DNA of 33,885 nt from assembly GCA_934635045.1 (NCBI GenBank), contig CAKTZA010000040.1, forward strand, positions 1 through 33,885, in the 5' to 3' direction. The notes beneath the pieces are model-generated. The model saw only the letters and a program-made list of their open reading frames with translations, did no database searches and was not told where the DNA came from. The translations under genes and the position numbers were made by a program. Source of the DNA: an uncultured Kiritimatiellota bacterium. Its GTDB lineage: Bacteria; Verrucomicrobiota; Kiritimatiellia; RFP12; UBA1067. Shown here piece after piece: positions 17,473 through 25,355 of this stretch (within the stretch, counting starts at the first letter, position 1; every line of letters starts with the position of its first letter).

Positions 17473-18717
17473 TCAGGCCATCGCGCGGCGCGTGTCCTCG
17501 ACGTAGAAGACCTTGTCGCCGACGCGGCAGCGCGGCGCGCGGAACGTGACCCACGTGCCCTTCTCGCCGACGGACGGCCGCTCGTCATCACGATGAAGCT
17601 CGCCGACGACGAGTTCCTGCACACCCGTCGTCGGGCCGTGGATCTGGATCGCGTCGCCGGGACGGATCGCGTGATCCTGAACCTTCACCTGCGCGATGCC
17701 GGCCTTGAGGAAGTAGTCGATGACGATGCCGATGTGGCGCTTCACCGTCGTCGCGCACGAGTCTTCGCTGTCCGTGAACTGGTCGATGCCGGGCCGCCCG
17801 AAGTAGAGGCCGTCCGCAAACTCGCGGTGGAAGACCGTCTTTACCGACTCCGTCAGCTCCGCGACAAGCGCGGGCGTGTACGTTCCCGCCGCCACGGCGT
17901 CCACCGCCCGGCGGTAGGCCGCGACGACCGTCTTCACGTAGTTCGCGTTGCGCGCGCGGCCCTCAATCTTGAAGGACGCGATGCCGGCTTCCATCAGCCG
18001 GTCGACGAAGCCCAGCGAGCAGAGGTCGCGCGCCGACAGCACCGTGTGCGGCTCGACGACAAACGCCGCCTTGCCCTCATGCACGGGCGCGCCCTGCGCG
18101 TCCTCATAGAGGTCGACCGCGCGCACCTCGAAGCGGCGGCGGCACGGCTGGACGCACTCGCCGCGGCAGGCGCTCTTGCCGAAGACGGCGTGGCTCATGA
18201 AGCACCGCCCCGACTCGGCGACGCACTGCGCGCCATGCACGAAACACTCGAGCTCGACGTCCACCTTCGCATGGATCGCTGCGACTTCGCGCAGCGTGCA
18301 TTCGCGGGCGAGGACGACGCGCGTCGCGCCCTGCGCCACGAGGAAGCGCACGGCCTCCGAGTTGGCGGTCGACATCTGCGTCGAGACGTGGAACGGAACG
18401 CCGTGCTTGCGGCAAAGCGCGATGACGCCCCAGTCGGAGACGATGAAAGCGTCCACATACGGCTTCGCCGCGACAATCGTGCGCTCGACCGAGTCGATCT
18501 CGCCCTCGAACATGATGGCGTTGAGCGTCAGGTAGCGCTTGACGCGCCCGCACCGCCGCGCGATTTCGGGCAGGTCGTCCTCCTTGAAGTTGACGCCGCT
18601 CCGTGCGCGCATGTTGAACGTGCCGAGGCCAAAGTAGACGGCATCGGCCCCCGCGTCCAGCGCGGCCTGAAGGCAGGTGAAATCCCCCGCCGGCGCCAGG
18701 ATTTCCGGCTTCTTCAC
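17473..18717 (-). CDS. U32 protease-family protein, TrhP/YegQ-like
   Basis: 414 residues. The GTG start at 18717 forms a GTGA overlap with the stop of the ThyX-like gene. The N-terminus EILAPAGDFTCLQAALDAGADAVYFG and the cysteine-rich signature (ECFVHGAQCVAESGRC, then GECVQPCRRRF) define the U32 family. Within the family the signature and length fit TrhP (YegQ), which takes part in 5-hydroxyuridine formation at position 34 of tRNAs, rather than the longer RlhA. The four cysteines near residues 160-200 could hold an iron-sulfur cluster, as in family members that use prephenate-derived hydroxylation. Last gene of the long minus-strand run. Confidence 0.82.
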   Translation of the reverse strand: MKKPEILAPAGDFTCLQAALDAGADAVYFGLGTFNMRARSGVNFKEDDLPEIARRCGRVKRYLTLNAIMFEGEIDSVERTIVAAKPYVDAFIVSDWGVIALCRKHGVPFHVSTQMSTANSEAVRFLVAQGATRVVLARECTLREVAAIHAKVDVELECFVHGAQCVAESGRCFMSHAVFGKSACRGECVQPCRRRFEVRAVDLYEDAQGAPVHEGKAAFVVEPHTVLSARDLCSLGFVDRLMEAGIASFKIEGRARNANYVKTVVAAYRRAVDAVAAGTYTPALVAELTESVKTVFHREFADGLYFGRPGIDQFTDSEDSCATTVKRHIGIVIDYFLKAGIAQVKVQDHAIRPGDAIQIHGPTTGVQELVVGELHRDDERPSVGEKGTWVTFRAPRCRVGDKVFYVEDTRRAMA

Positions 18718-19292
18718 GACTTCTTCGCCGAGGGCGGGGGGACGGCGCGATACTGCGCGAGCATCTTCTCATACGCCGGGGTGCCGCAGAAGCCGCAGGG
18801 CCTGAACTCGGGACAGAACCCGCGATAGACGCATTCCGGCACGCAGCAGGCCGCGACCTCCGGCTCCTGCGCCGCGATCGCGTCCACGACAAGCCGCCAC
18901 GCCGCGCGCGTTTCGGGACTCGCCTGCCCGCAGAGGCGGCGGCGCGAGATGAACAGCACAGCCTGCGCGTTCGCGAAGCACTCGTGCATCACCGGCGCGT
19001 CCTGCCGCGCGCCCGCGCGATCCTGCCCCGTGCGGTCGGAGCGCTGCGTCGAGACGAAGTGTTCGATGCCGTACTTGTGCCGCACGAGATGCACGGAGAC
19101 CCAATACGGGAGGTCGATCCACTTCCAGTTGAAGCAGAGCTTGCGGATGGGCGAATGCTCCGCGAGGAGGATGCGCTTCCTCCAGCGCGCGCTCGGCTCG
19201 CCCGTGCCCTCGTCCTGCCGAATCGTCGTGCGCGCCGCGTCCGCGACTTCGCGCCACGATCCCTTGACCTTCAGAAACTTGATCTGCGCCAT
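18714..19292 (-). CDS. ThyX-like flavin-dependent thymidylate synthase, short and divergent
   Basis: 192 residues from the ATG at 19292, preceded by GGAAGG; longer upstream frame is a shadow of the exchanger gene. The stretch WVSVHLVRHKYGIEHFVS matches the ThyX signature RHR-x7-S, except that the third residue is lysine (R71, H72, K73, S81). Upstream, ILLAEHSPIRKLCFNWKW corresponds to the family's substrate-binding helix. It is shorter than typical ThyX (about 220-250 residues) and its C-terminal third has an unusual cysteine cluster (C149, C150, C154, C160, C166, C169). ThyX makes dTMP from dUMP with FAD and methylene-tetrahydrofolate. Whether this variant is active, or has a different role, cannot be told. 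No thyA is present in the window. Confidence 0.7.
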   Translation of the reverse strand: MAQIKFLKVKGSWREVADAARTTIRQDEGTGEPSARWRKRILLAEHSPIRKLCFNWKWIDLPYWVSVHLVRHKYGIEHFVSTQRSDRTGQDRAGARQDAPVMHECFANAQAVLFISRRRLCGQASPETRAAWRLVVDAIAAQEPEVAACCVPECVYRGFCPEFRPCGFCGTPAYEKMLAQYRAVPPPSAKKS

Positions 19293-19314
19293 TGTCCTTC
19301 CCCTTTTGACCCTC

Positions 19315-20391
19315 TCACCTCCGCCCCGTCTCCTGAAGGAACATGACGAGCGTGTAGACGACGAACGCCAGAATCCAGCCCACGGCCTCCTTGCGGTTGA
19401 TGACGCCCGATTCCTTCGGATGCCGCCAGTTGAAGCCGAAGAGCATGATCGAGAGCGAGACGGCCGCCATGACCGGCAGGTCGCGCGTGAGAATGTAGGG
19501 CGAGAAAGCCGGTGTGCCGTCCGCCGCCGCCTCGAACGGCGAGAGGAACGTCGCGAGGCCCACGACAGCGAGCGTGTTGAAGAGGTTCGAGCCGATGATG
19601 TTGCCGAGCACGAACTCGTGTTCGCCGCGCCGGGCGGACGCAATCGCGCTCGCGAGCTCCGGCAGGGACGTTCCCGCCGCAACGATCGTCAGCCCGATCA
19701 CGAGGTCGCTCACGCCGAGATATTTCGCGAAATCGACCGCGCCCCAGACGAGGAAATGCGACGACCCGACCAGGACGACGAGCCCGACGGCGACCTTCAC
19801 AAGCGAGACGAGCAGCGCCCGCGCCGTCGCGCGCGGCGCCGCCGCCATGCCCTCGCCACATCCCTCTTCCTTTTCCCTTCTTCCTTCTTCCCTCTTCCTT
19901 TTCCCTTCTTCCTTCCCCTTCGTCTTCTGATCAAACCAGCAGTAGAGCGGCAAAAGAACGGCGAACGCCGCGAGGAGGATTCCCGCCTCGACGCGCGAGC
20001 ACGAGCCGTCACGCAGGAGCCACCACGAGAACAGCGTGATCGCCGCGAGCCCCGGACCCGCGACGAACGTGATGGCCGGCTTCGTGACGAGCGGCAGAAT
20101 GAGGGCCGAGACGCCGAGAATGACCGCGATGTTGAACGTGCAGCTGCCGTAGGCGTTGCCGAGCGAGAGGCTTGCGTGGCCCGACAGGCCGGACATCACG
20201 CTCACGCACAGTTCCGGCGCGCTCGTCCCGAAGCCGATGATCACCATGCCGATGATGAACGGCGAGATGCCGAGCGCCTTCGCCAGCACGGACGAGCCGG
20301 CCACGAAAACGTCGCTCGACCATGCGAGCGCGACGAGCCCGACGAGCATGAACGCGATCGACAGGCCCAACGAGATGTCGCAGTACCCCAC
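19315..20391 (-). CDS. Na+/Ca2+ exchanger family (CaCA, YrbG-like) membrane protein
   Basis: 358 residues, GTG start at 20391 with GAGG eight bases upstream overlapping the stop of leuS. About ten membrane helices form two inverted halves. The alpha repeats are GFGTSAPELCVSV...GNAYGSCTFN and AAGTSLPELASAI...GNIIGSNLFN, with the ion-binding acidic residue in each PEL motif and GSN/GSC turns. The halves are joined by a highly charged Lys/Glu/Arg/Gly linker (about residues 155-180) encoded by a purine-rich tandem repeat (19862-19920). The family exports calcium in exchange for sodium or protons across the inner membrane. Confidence 0.88.
   Translation of the reverse strand: MGYCDISLGLSIAFMLVGLVALAWSSDVFVAGSSVLAKALGISPFIIGMVIIGFGTSAPELCVSVMSGLSGHASLSLGNAYGSCTFNIAVILGVSALILPLVTKPAITFVAGPGLAAITLFSWWLLRDGSCSRVEAGILLAAFAVLLPLYCWFDQKTKGKEEGKRKREEGRREKEEGCGEGMAAAPRATARALLVSLVKVAVGLVVLVGSSHFLVWGAVDFAKYLGVSDLVIGLTIVAAGTSLPELASAIASARRGEHEFVLGNIIGSNLFNTLAVVGLATFLSPFEAAADGTPAFSPYILTRDLPVMAAVSLSIMLFGFNWRHPKESGVINRKEAVGWILAFVVYTLVMFLQETGRR
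19862..19920 (-). repeat. 28-bp purine tandem repeat in the exchanger gene
   Basis: Two copies of a unit beginning AAGGAAGAAGGGAAAAGGAA follow each other with a period of 28 bases. As 28 is not a multiple of three, the two copies are read in different frames. It encodes the cytoplasmic loop between the two halves of the exchanger. Confidence 0.75.
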
Positions 20392-20395
20392 GGGA

Positions 20396-23077
20396 TTACC
20401 TCACGACGAAGTTGACCAAGCGCTTCGGAACCGTCACGACCTTCACGACCGTCTTGCCGTCGAGGAAGCGCGCGACATCGGCGTTCGCCCGCGCCGCCGC
20501 CTCCATTTCGGCGGGCGTCGCCGCAACCGGAATGCGCACACGGCCGCGCAGCTTGCCCAGAACCTGCACCGGAATCTCGATCTCGTCCTCGACGAGCGCC
20601 GCCGCGTCGAACGTCGGCCACGGCTCGTAGGCGAGCGTGTCCGCGTGACCGAGGAACTGCCAGAGCTCTTCGCCCAAGTGCGGCGCATACGGCGAGAGGC
20701 ACAGAACGAATTTCTCAAGAAACTCCTTGGGCAAGGGTGCGGGGCTGCCAGAAGCCCCGTCCGTTCCGGCCTTGGCAAGATTTTCCGCCTCGTTGAGGAA
20801 GACCATCATCGCCGAGATGCCCGTGTTGAACGCGAGCGCCTCCAGGTCTTCGCCAACCTTCTTCACCATCGTCGCGAGCGTCTTCGCCTCGGCCTTGGTG
20901 AGCGGACGCGCCGCGGCCTTCGTCTCGGTGACGAGCCGGTTCGCGCGCTTCAGGAAGTTGTGGACGCCCTTCACGCCCGACGTCTGCCACGGCTTCACGA
21001 CCTGCAGCGGCCCCATGAACATCTCGTAGAGCCGCAGCGAGTCCGCGCCGTAGTCGCGGATGACGTCATCGGGGTTGACGACGTTCTTCAGCGACTTCGA
21101 CATCTTCGCCGGGAACTCGGTCAAGAGTTCGAGTTCGGAAAGGTCTGCGCCGTCCAGGCCCCAGTTCTTCGGGCCGAACGGCTTGCCGTCCTTCCACGTG
21201 ACCTGATCCATCGGGATGAGGACGCCGCGCGCGTTCTTGTACGCGAGGCCGAGGATCATGCCCTGGTTGACGAGCTTCTGGAACGGCTCCGACGTCGGGA
21301 CGAGCCCAAGGTCGAAGAGCACCTTGTGCCAGAAGCGCGAGTAGAGGAGGTGCAGCACCGCATGTTCCGCGCCGCCGACGTAGAGGTCGACCGGCAGCCA
21401 CTTCTTCAGCAGGCCGGGATCGCAGAACGCCGTGTCGTTCGTCGGGTCGATGTAGCGGAGGTAGTACCAGCAGCTGCCGGCCCACTGCGGCATCGTGTTC
21501 GTCTCGCGCACGCCCTTCTTGCCCGTCTTCGGGTCGATGACGTTCACCCAGTCCGTCGCCTTCGCCAGCGGCGGCTCGCCCGTCCCGGTCGGCTTGTAGT
21601 CGTCCAGCGCGGGGAGCGTGAGCGGCAAGTCCTCCTCCGGGACGAGCGACTGCGTGCCGTCCTCCCAGTGGATGACCGGGAACGGCTCGCCCCAGTAGCG
21701 CTGGCGGGAGAAGAGCCAGTCGCGCAGCTTGTACTGCGTCTTGGCCTGCCCGACGCCCTTCTCGGCGAGCCACTTGACCATCGCCTTGCGCGCGTCGTCG
21801 ACCGAGAGGCCGGTAAGGAAGCCCGACGAGACCATGACGCCCGTCGCAATGTCGGTAAACGCCGCGTCCGCCGTGTACGGCACGGGATCCACCGAAGCGT
21901 TCTTCGCCGCGTCGGAATCCGCCGGGGCGACGACCTGCACGATCGGCAGGTCGAAGACCTTCGCAAAGTCGAAGTCGCGCTCGTCGTGCGCCGGCACGGC
22001 CATGATCGCGCCCGTGCCGTAGGAGGCGAGCACGTAGTCGGAAATGAAGATCGGAATCGCCGTGTCGTTCACGGGATTGACGCCCTTCACGCCGTCGAGT
22101 CGCACGCCCGTCTTCTCCTTGTTGAGCTCGGTGCGCTCCAAGTCGCTCTTCGACGCGGCCTTCTTCTGGTAGGCCCGCACCGCGTCGGCGTTGCGGATCG
22201 TGCCGTCGGCCAGCCACTTCTCGACAAGCTTGTGCTCCGGCGACAGAACCATGTACGTCGCCCCAAACAGCGTATCACAGCGCGTCGTGTAAACGGTGAT
22301 AACATCCTTGGGCAAGGGCGCGGGGCTGCCAGAAGCCCCGTCCGTTCGGCCGCCAGAGCCCCCGTCCGTTGTAACCCCGAAATTCACCAGCGCCCCCTCG
22401 GACTTGCCAATCCAGTTGCGCTGCATCTCCTTGACGCCCTCCGGCCAGTCGAGGCCGTCGAGGCCCTCCAGCAGCTTCTCGGCGTAGGCGGTGATCTTCA
22501 GCATCCACTGACGCATCGGCTTGCGGATGACGGGGTGGTTGCCGCGCTCCGACTTGCCGTCGATGACCTCCTCGTTCGCCAGGACCGTGCCGAGCGCCGG
22601 GCACCAGTTCACGGGCACTTCGGCGACGTAGGCGAGGCCCTTCTTGTACAGCTGCTCGAAGATCCACTGCGTCCACTTGTAGTACTTCGGGTCGGTCGTG
22701 TTGACCTCGCGGTCCCAGTCGTACGAGAAGCCGAGCGCGCGGATCTGCTCGCGGAAGCGGTCGACGTTCTTTTTCGTCGTGACGGCGGGGTGCGTCCCCG
22801 TCTCGACTGCGTACTGCTCAGCCGGCAACCCGAAGGCGTCCCACCCCATCGGGTGCAGGACGTTGAAGCCCTTCATGCGCTTGTAGCGGCAGAGGATGTC
22901 CGTCGCCGTGTAGCCCTCCGGGTGCCCGACGTGAAGCCCCGCGCCCGACGGGTAGGGGAACATGTCGAGACAGTAGAACTTCTCGCCCTTGCCGTTCGCG
23001 TCGGTCTTGAACGTCTTGTGTTCGAGCCAGTACTTCTGCCACTTCTTCTCGATGGCAGAGAAATTGTAGTCACTCAT
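20396..23077 (-). CDS. leuS: leucyl-tRNA synthetase with two in-frame palindromic insertions
   Basis: 893 residues, ATG at 23077 in an ATGA overlap with plsX. Class I motifs: HVGH (49-52) and KMSKS (658-662). The CP1 editing domain is present (TVYTTRCDTLFGATYMVL at 261-278; VPAHDERD at 361-368), as is the anticodon-binding region (LCLSPYAPHLGEELW near 792). Two short extra segments, about residues 236-257 and 771-784, share the sequence TDGASGSPAPLPK and are absent from the family consensus; they correspond to the 42-bp repeats described separately. Both are at domain borders, so the enzyme is expected to remain active. It charges tRNA-Leu and proofreads in the editing site. Confidence 0.96.
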   Translation of the reverse strand: MSDYNFSAIEKKWQKYWLEHKTFKTDANGKGEKFYCLDMFPYPSGAGLHVGHPEGYTATDILCRYKRMKGFNVLHPMGWDAFGLPAEQYAVETGTHPAVTTKKNVDRFREQIRALGFSYDWDREVNTTDPKYYKWTQWIFEQLYKKGLAYVAEVPVNWCPALGTVLANEEVIDGKSERGNHPVIRKPMRQWMLKITAYAEKLLEGLDGLDWPEGVKEMQRNWIGKSEGALVNFGVTTDGGSGGRTDGASGSPAPLPKDVITVYTTRCDTLFGATYMVLSPEHKLVEKWLADGTIRNADAVRAYQKKAASKSDLERTELNKEKTGVRLDGVKGVNPVNDTAIPIFISDYVLASYGTGAIMAVPAHDERDFDFAKVFDLPIVQVVAPADSDAAKNASVDPVPYTADAAFTDIATGVMVSSGFLTGLSVDDARKAMVKWLAEKGVGQAKTQYKLRDWLFSRQRYWGEPFPVIHWEDGTQSLVPEEDLPLTLPALDDYKPTGTGEPPLAKATDWVNVIDPKTGKKGVRETNTMPQWAGSCWYYLRYIDPTNDTAFCDPGLLKKWLPVDLYVGGAEHAVLHLLYSRFWHKVLFDLGLVPTSEPFQKLVNQGMILGLAYKNARGVLIPMDQVTWKDGKPFGPKNWGLDGADLSELELLTEFPAKMSKSLKNVVNPDDVIRDYGADSLRLYEMFMGPLQVVKPWQTSGVKGVHNFLKRANRLVTETKAAARPLTKAEAKTLATMVKKVGEDLEALAFNTGISAMMVFLNEAENLAKAGTDGASGSPAPLPKEFLEKFVLCLSPYAPHLGEELWQFLGHADTLAYEPWPTFDAAALVEDEIEIPVQVLGKLRGRVRIPVAATPAEMEAAARANADVARFLDGKTVVKVVTVPKRLVNFVVR
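20724..20765 (-). repeat. 42-bp palindromic element, leuS copy 1
   Basis: Starts TCCTTGGGCAAGGG and ends CCGTCCGTT on the plus strand. It differs from the copy at 22305-22346 in one base of 42. It contains two hairpins: CCTTG-GG-CAAGG and CGGGGCT-GCCAGA-AGCCCCG. It is 14 codons long, inserted in frame just before the C-terminal helical part of LeuRS. Confidence 0.9.
22305..22370 (-). repeat. 42-bp palindromic element, leuS copy 2, plus 24-bp partial copy
   Basis: 22305-22346 is 41/42 identical to 20724-20765 and is read in the same reading frame. The next 24 bases (22347-22370) are a degenerate partial duplicate (CGGCCGCCAGAGCCCCCGTC...), so the whole insert is 66 bases, a multiple of three. 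It enters the start of the editing domain. Confidence 0.9.
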
Positions 23078-24129
23078 TTCTGCTTCTGATCCTCGGCGTG
23101 GTCGGCGATCGCCTTTGCGATGAGCCCAGACACGTCGTTGGTCGCCGCAGCGACGCCGGCTTTTACGGCGTAGTAAATGGCCTTGTGGGAGGAGCTGCCG
23201 TGCGTGATGATCACGGCCCCCGGCACGCCGAGAAGCGGCGCGCCGCCGTAGATCTCAGGATCCAGCTGCTCCTTGAGCGAATGGAACGCGCCCTTCAGGA
23301 GAAGGGCGCCGAGGAACCGCAACGGCCCTTTGAAGCACTCCTTCTTCAGCCAGTAGCCGATCGCCTTCGCGATCGACTCGGTCGTCTTCAGCACCACGTT
23401 CCCGACGAAGCCGTCGCAGACGGCGATGTCGATGTGGCCCTTGTAGAGGTCCTTGCCCTCGATGTTGCCGACGAAGTTGAGATCCTTCACCTCCTTAAGG
23501 AGCGGGAAGGTCTGCTTCGTCATTTCGTTGCCCTTGCAGTCCTCCGTGCCGATGGAGATGAGCCCCACGGCCGGGGTGCCGCGCTTCAGGACGGCCTTCG
23601 AGTAGGCGTTGCCCATGATCGCGAACTGCACCAGCCATTCGGGGTGGCAGTCCATGTTCGCGCCGGCGTCGAGCAGCATGAGCGGACGCTTCGGGTTGCG
23701 GTTCGGCAGCACCGTCGCGATCGCGGGACGCTTCACGCCAGGGATGCGCCCCAGCGTCAGGATCGCGCTCGTCGCGACCGCGCCGGAGTTCCCCGCCGAC
23801 ACGAACGCATCGGCGCGCCCCTCCTTCACGAGCCGCATCGCGACGTTGATCGAGCAGTCGCGCTTCTTGCGGACGGCATCGACCGGCGATTCGTCCATTT
23901 CCGCGACGTCGGGCGCGTGGACGATCTCCAGCGTGCCCCTCTCGATCACCTGCTGGGCGGTCGCCTTCAGCTTCGGCGGCAGCTTGTCCAGCTCCGTCTG
24001 AATCGGGGCGAGCTGGCCGACGAGCAGGATCTTCACGTCCGGCACGCCCGCCGCCGCCTCGACGGCCCCAATCACGACCTGTTCGGGCGCGTAGTCGCCG
24101 CCCATCGCATCCAACGCAACACGTGTCAT
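23074..24129 (-). CDS. plsX: phosphate acyltransferase PlsX
   Basis: 351 residues; AGGAGG lies nine bases before the ATG at 24129. The N-terminal MGGDYAPEQVV motif, SAGNSGAVATSAIL, LLDAGANMDCHPEWLVQFA and CDGFVGNVVLK are family signatures. PlsX converts acyl-ACP to acyl-phosphate for phospholipid synthesis by PlsY/PlsC; it is a soluble, membrane-associated enzyme. The order DUF177-rpmF-plsX is widely conserved in bacteria. The stop overlaps the start of leuS (ATGA). Confidence 0.97.
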   Translation of the reverse strand: MTRVALDAMGGDYAPEQVVIGAVEAAAGVPDVKILLVGQLAPIQTELDKLPPKLKATAQQVIERGTLEIVHAPDVAEMDESPVDAVRKKRDCSINVAMRLVKEGRADAFVSAGNSGAVATSAILTLGRIPGVKRPAIATVLPNRNPKRPLMLLDAGANMDCHPEWLVQFAIMGNAYSKAVLKRGTPAVGLISIGTEDCKGNEMTKQTFPLLKEVKDLNFVGNIEGKDLYKGHIDIAVCDGFVGNVVLKTTESIAKAIGYWLKKECFKGPLRFLGALLLKGAFHSLKEQLDPEIYGGAPLLGVPGAVIITHGSSSHKAIYYAVKAGVAAATNDVSGLIAKAIADHAEDQKQK

Positions 24130-24175
24130 CCGTCAAGCCTCCTGAAAGATTCGAGAACCTGAAAGAAAAACCCGA

Positions 24176-24207
24176 AATCCTCCATCGCCCAGCGGCTCCG
24201 GAGGATT
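24176..24207 (-). terminator. hairpin between rpmF and plsX, attenuator-like
   Basis: AATCCTCC and GGAGGATT form a perfect 8-bp stem around a 16-base loop. On the minus strand the hairpin is followed by TCGGGTTTTTCTTT. It lies 100 bases upstream of plsX with no promoter visible after it, so it would most likely reduce, not end, transcription into plsX-leuS. Confidence 0.45.
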
Positions 24208-24228
24208 CTCTCGTTCAGGCGGGCGGGC

Positions 24229-24414
24229 TTACTTCGCCGCCGCCGCGATGACCTTGCGCCCCTTGTACGTGCCGCACTTCGGGCACGCACGGTGCGAACG
24301 GACTGCCGCGCCGCACGCGGGACAGGTTCCGACCTCGGCGAGGATCGGCTTCTCCAAGGAAGCGACACGCTCGCGTTTACGACGCTTGGACACACGGTTC
24401 TTAGGACTTGCCAT
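24229..24414 (-). CDS. rpmF: large ribosomal subunit protein bL32
   Basis: 61 residues, the usual length. AAGGAG lies nine bases before the ATG at 24414. The basic N-terminus (SPKNRVSKRRKRER) and the zinc ribbon CPAC...CPKC (cysteines near residues 31-47) are typical, making this the zinc-binding C+ form. Its own near-consensus promoter lies within the preceding DUF177 gene. Confidence 0.96.
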   Translation of the reverse strand: MASPKNRVSKRRKRERVASLEKPILAEVGTCPACGAAVRSHRACPKCGTYKGRKVIAAAAK

Positions 24415-24427
24415 GTCTTTTTTCTCC

Positions 24428-24862
24428 TTACTTCTGTTTCTGCAAATTGTCGAGTACGTTCCACCGATCGTCCGCAGGAGTCGCCTCCTTTTGTTCGATC
24501 CCCGGGCAGGACTCGCGACAGACCGGGTATGTCGGTAAGGTGAGTATTATACTCTCTCTCACGTCAGCCGTCAAATCGACCTCCTGAGTCTGCTCCGTCA
24601 GCTCGTAGGACTGCGTGAAATCGTCGACCTTGACCGTGTCGTCAAAGTCCTTCCCGCACCGGGAGCAGACGAGGTCGAAGTCCTGCTCCAGATGGCCGCG
24701 CACAAGGAGCTCCGTCCCGAAGACCTGCGCGGTGAGCCGATAGCGGATGCCGCCGAACGGCTTCACGAACGGCTCGTCCAGGTCCACGCAGTCGACTTCG
24801 CCGACCAGCTCCTCGCCCGAAGGGTCGAGCCGCGTGACGTCAATGACCAGTTTCGTGTCCAT
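24428..24862 (-). CDS. DUF177 family protein (YceD-like)
   Basis: 144 residues from the ATG at 24862, chosen because GAGGAG lies seven bases upstream; a TTG at 24880 would put no ribosome site in place. Residues about 50-75 hold the CxxC-type pair in DLVCSRCGKDFDD, and the tail has the family motif RESIILTLPTYPVCRESC. YceD/DUF177 proteins sit next to rpmF in most bacteria and have been linked to 23S rRNA maturation in E. coli and plants. It overlaps coaD by 23 bases. Confidence 0.88.
   Translation of the reverse strand: MDTKLVIDVTRLDPSGEELVGEVDCVDLDEPFVKPFGGIRYRLTAQVFGTELLVRGHLEQDFDLVCSRCGKDFDDTVKVDDFTQSYELTEQTQEVDLTADVRESIILTLPTYPVCRESCPGIEQKEATPADDRWNVLDNLQKQK
24546..24574 (-). promoter_or_regulatory. 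near-consensus sigma70 promoter for rpmF-plsX-leuS, inside DUF177
   Basis: On the minus strand TTGACG (24569-24574) and TATAAT (24546-24551) are exactly 17 bases apart, the best promoter match in the window. The start near 24539 gives a leader of about 125 bases to rpmF that overlaps the end of the DUF177 gene. Confidence 0.75.
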
Positions 24863-25355
24863 GCCTTTTCTCCTCTTCAATCCTTCTCAGCCGCCGCTGC
24901 ACGGCCGGGGTCACGAACGCCGCCGTGTCGCCGCCGTAGCTCGCGATCTCGCGCACGGTCGAGGCCGTGACGTACGCGAGGCTCTCGCTCGGCATCATGA
25001 ACAGCGTCTCGATCTCCGGCGCGAGACGGCGGTTCGTCAGCGCCATCTGGAACTCGTACTCGAAGTCGGAATAGACCCGGACGCCGCGAATGACGACGAA
25101 CGCCTCCTCGCGGCGGCAGAAGTCGACGAGCAGCCCGTCGAGCACCTTCACCTCGACGTTGCCGAGGCGCGCGCGGCGCACGTCCTCGCGGATCATCGCG
25201 AGCCGCTCCTCGGCCCCGAAGAGCGCGCCCTGCTTCTTGCTCGTCGCCGCGACGGCGACGACGAGGCGGTCGTAGAGCTTCGCGGCCCGCTTGATGAGGT
25301 CGAAGTGACCGAGCGTCATCGGGTCGAACGTGCCGGGATAGACGGCCTTCGTCAC
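24840..25355 (-). CDS. coaD: phosphopantetheine adenylyltransferase
   Basis: 171 residues. GTG start at 25355 in a GTGA overlap with the deacetylase gene. The N-terminus AVYPGTFDPMTLGHFDLIKRA has the nucleotidyltransferase TxGH motif (T14-H17), and later YVTASTVREIASYGGD corresponds to the conserved ISSTxVRxxxxxGGD of CoaD. The enzyme transfers AMP to 4'-phosphopantetheine, the penultimate step of coenzyme A synthesis, in the cytoplasm. The C-terminus overlaps DUF177 by 23 bases. Confidence 0.96.
   Translation of the reverse strand: MTKAVYPGTFDPMTLGHFDLIKRAAKLYDRLVVAVAATSKKQGALFGAEERLAMIREDVRRARLGNVEVKVLDGLLVDFCRREEAFVVIRGVRVYSDFEYEFQMALTNRRLAPEIETLFMMPSESLAYVTASTVREIASYGGDTAAFVTPAVQRRLRRIEEEKRHGHETGH

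Noticed and set aside
20156..23089. 977-residue open frame on the plus strand opposite leuS
   Set aside because: Shadow of leuS, whose HVGH and KMSKS motifs are unambiguous.
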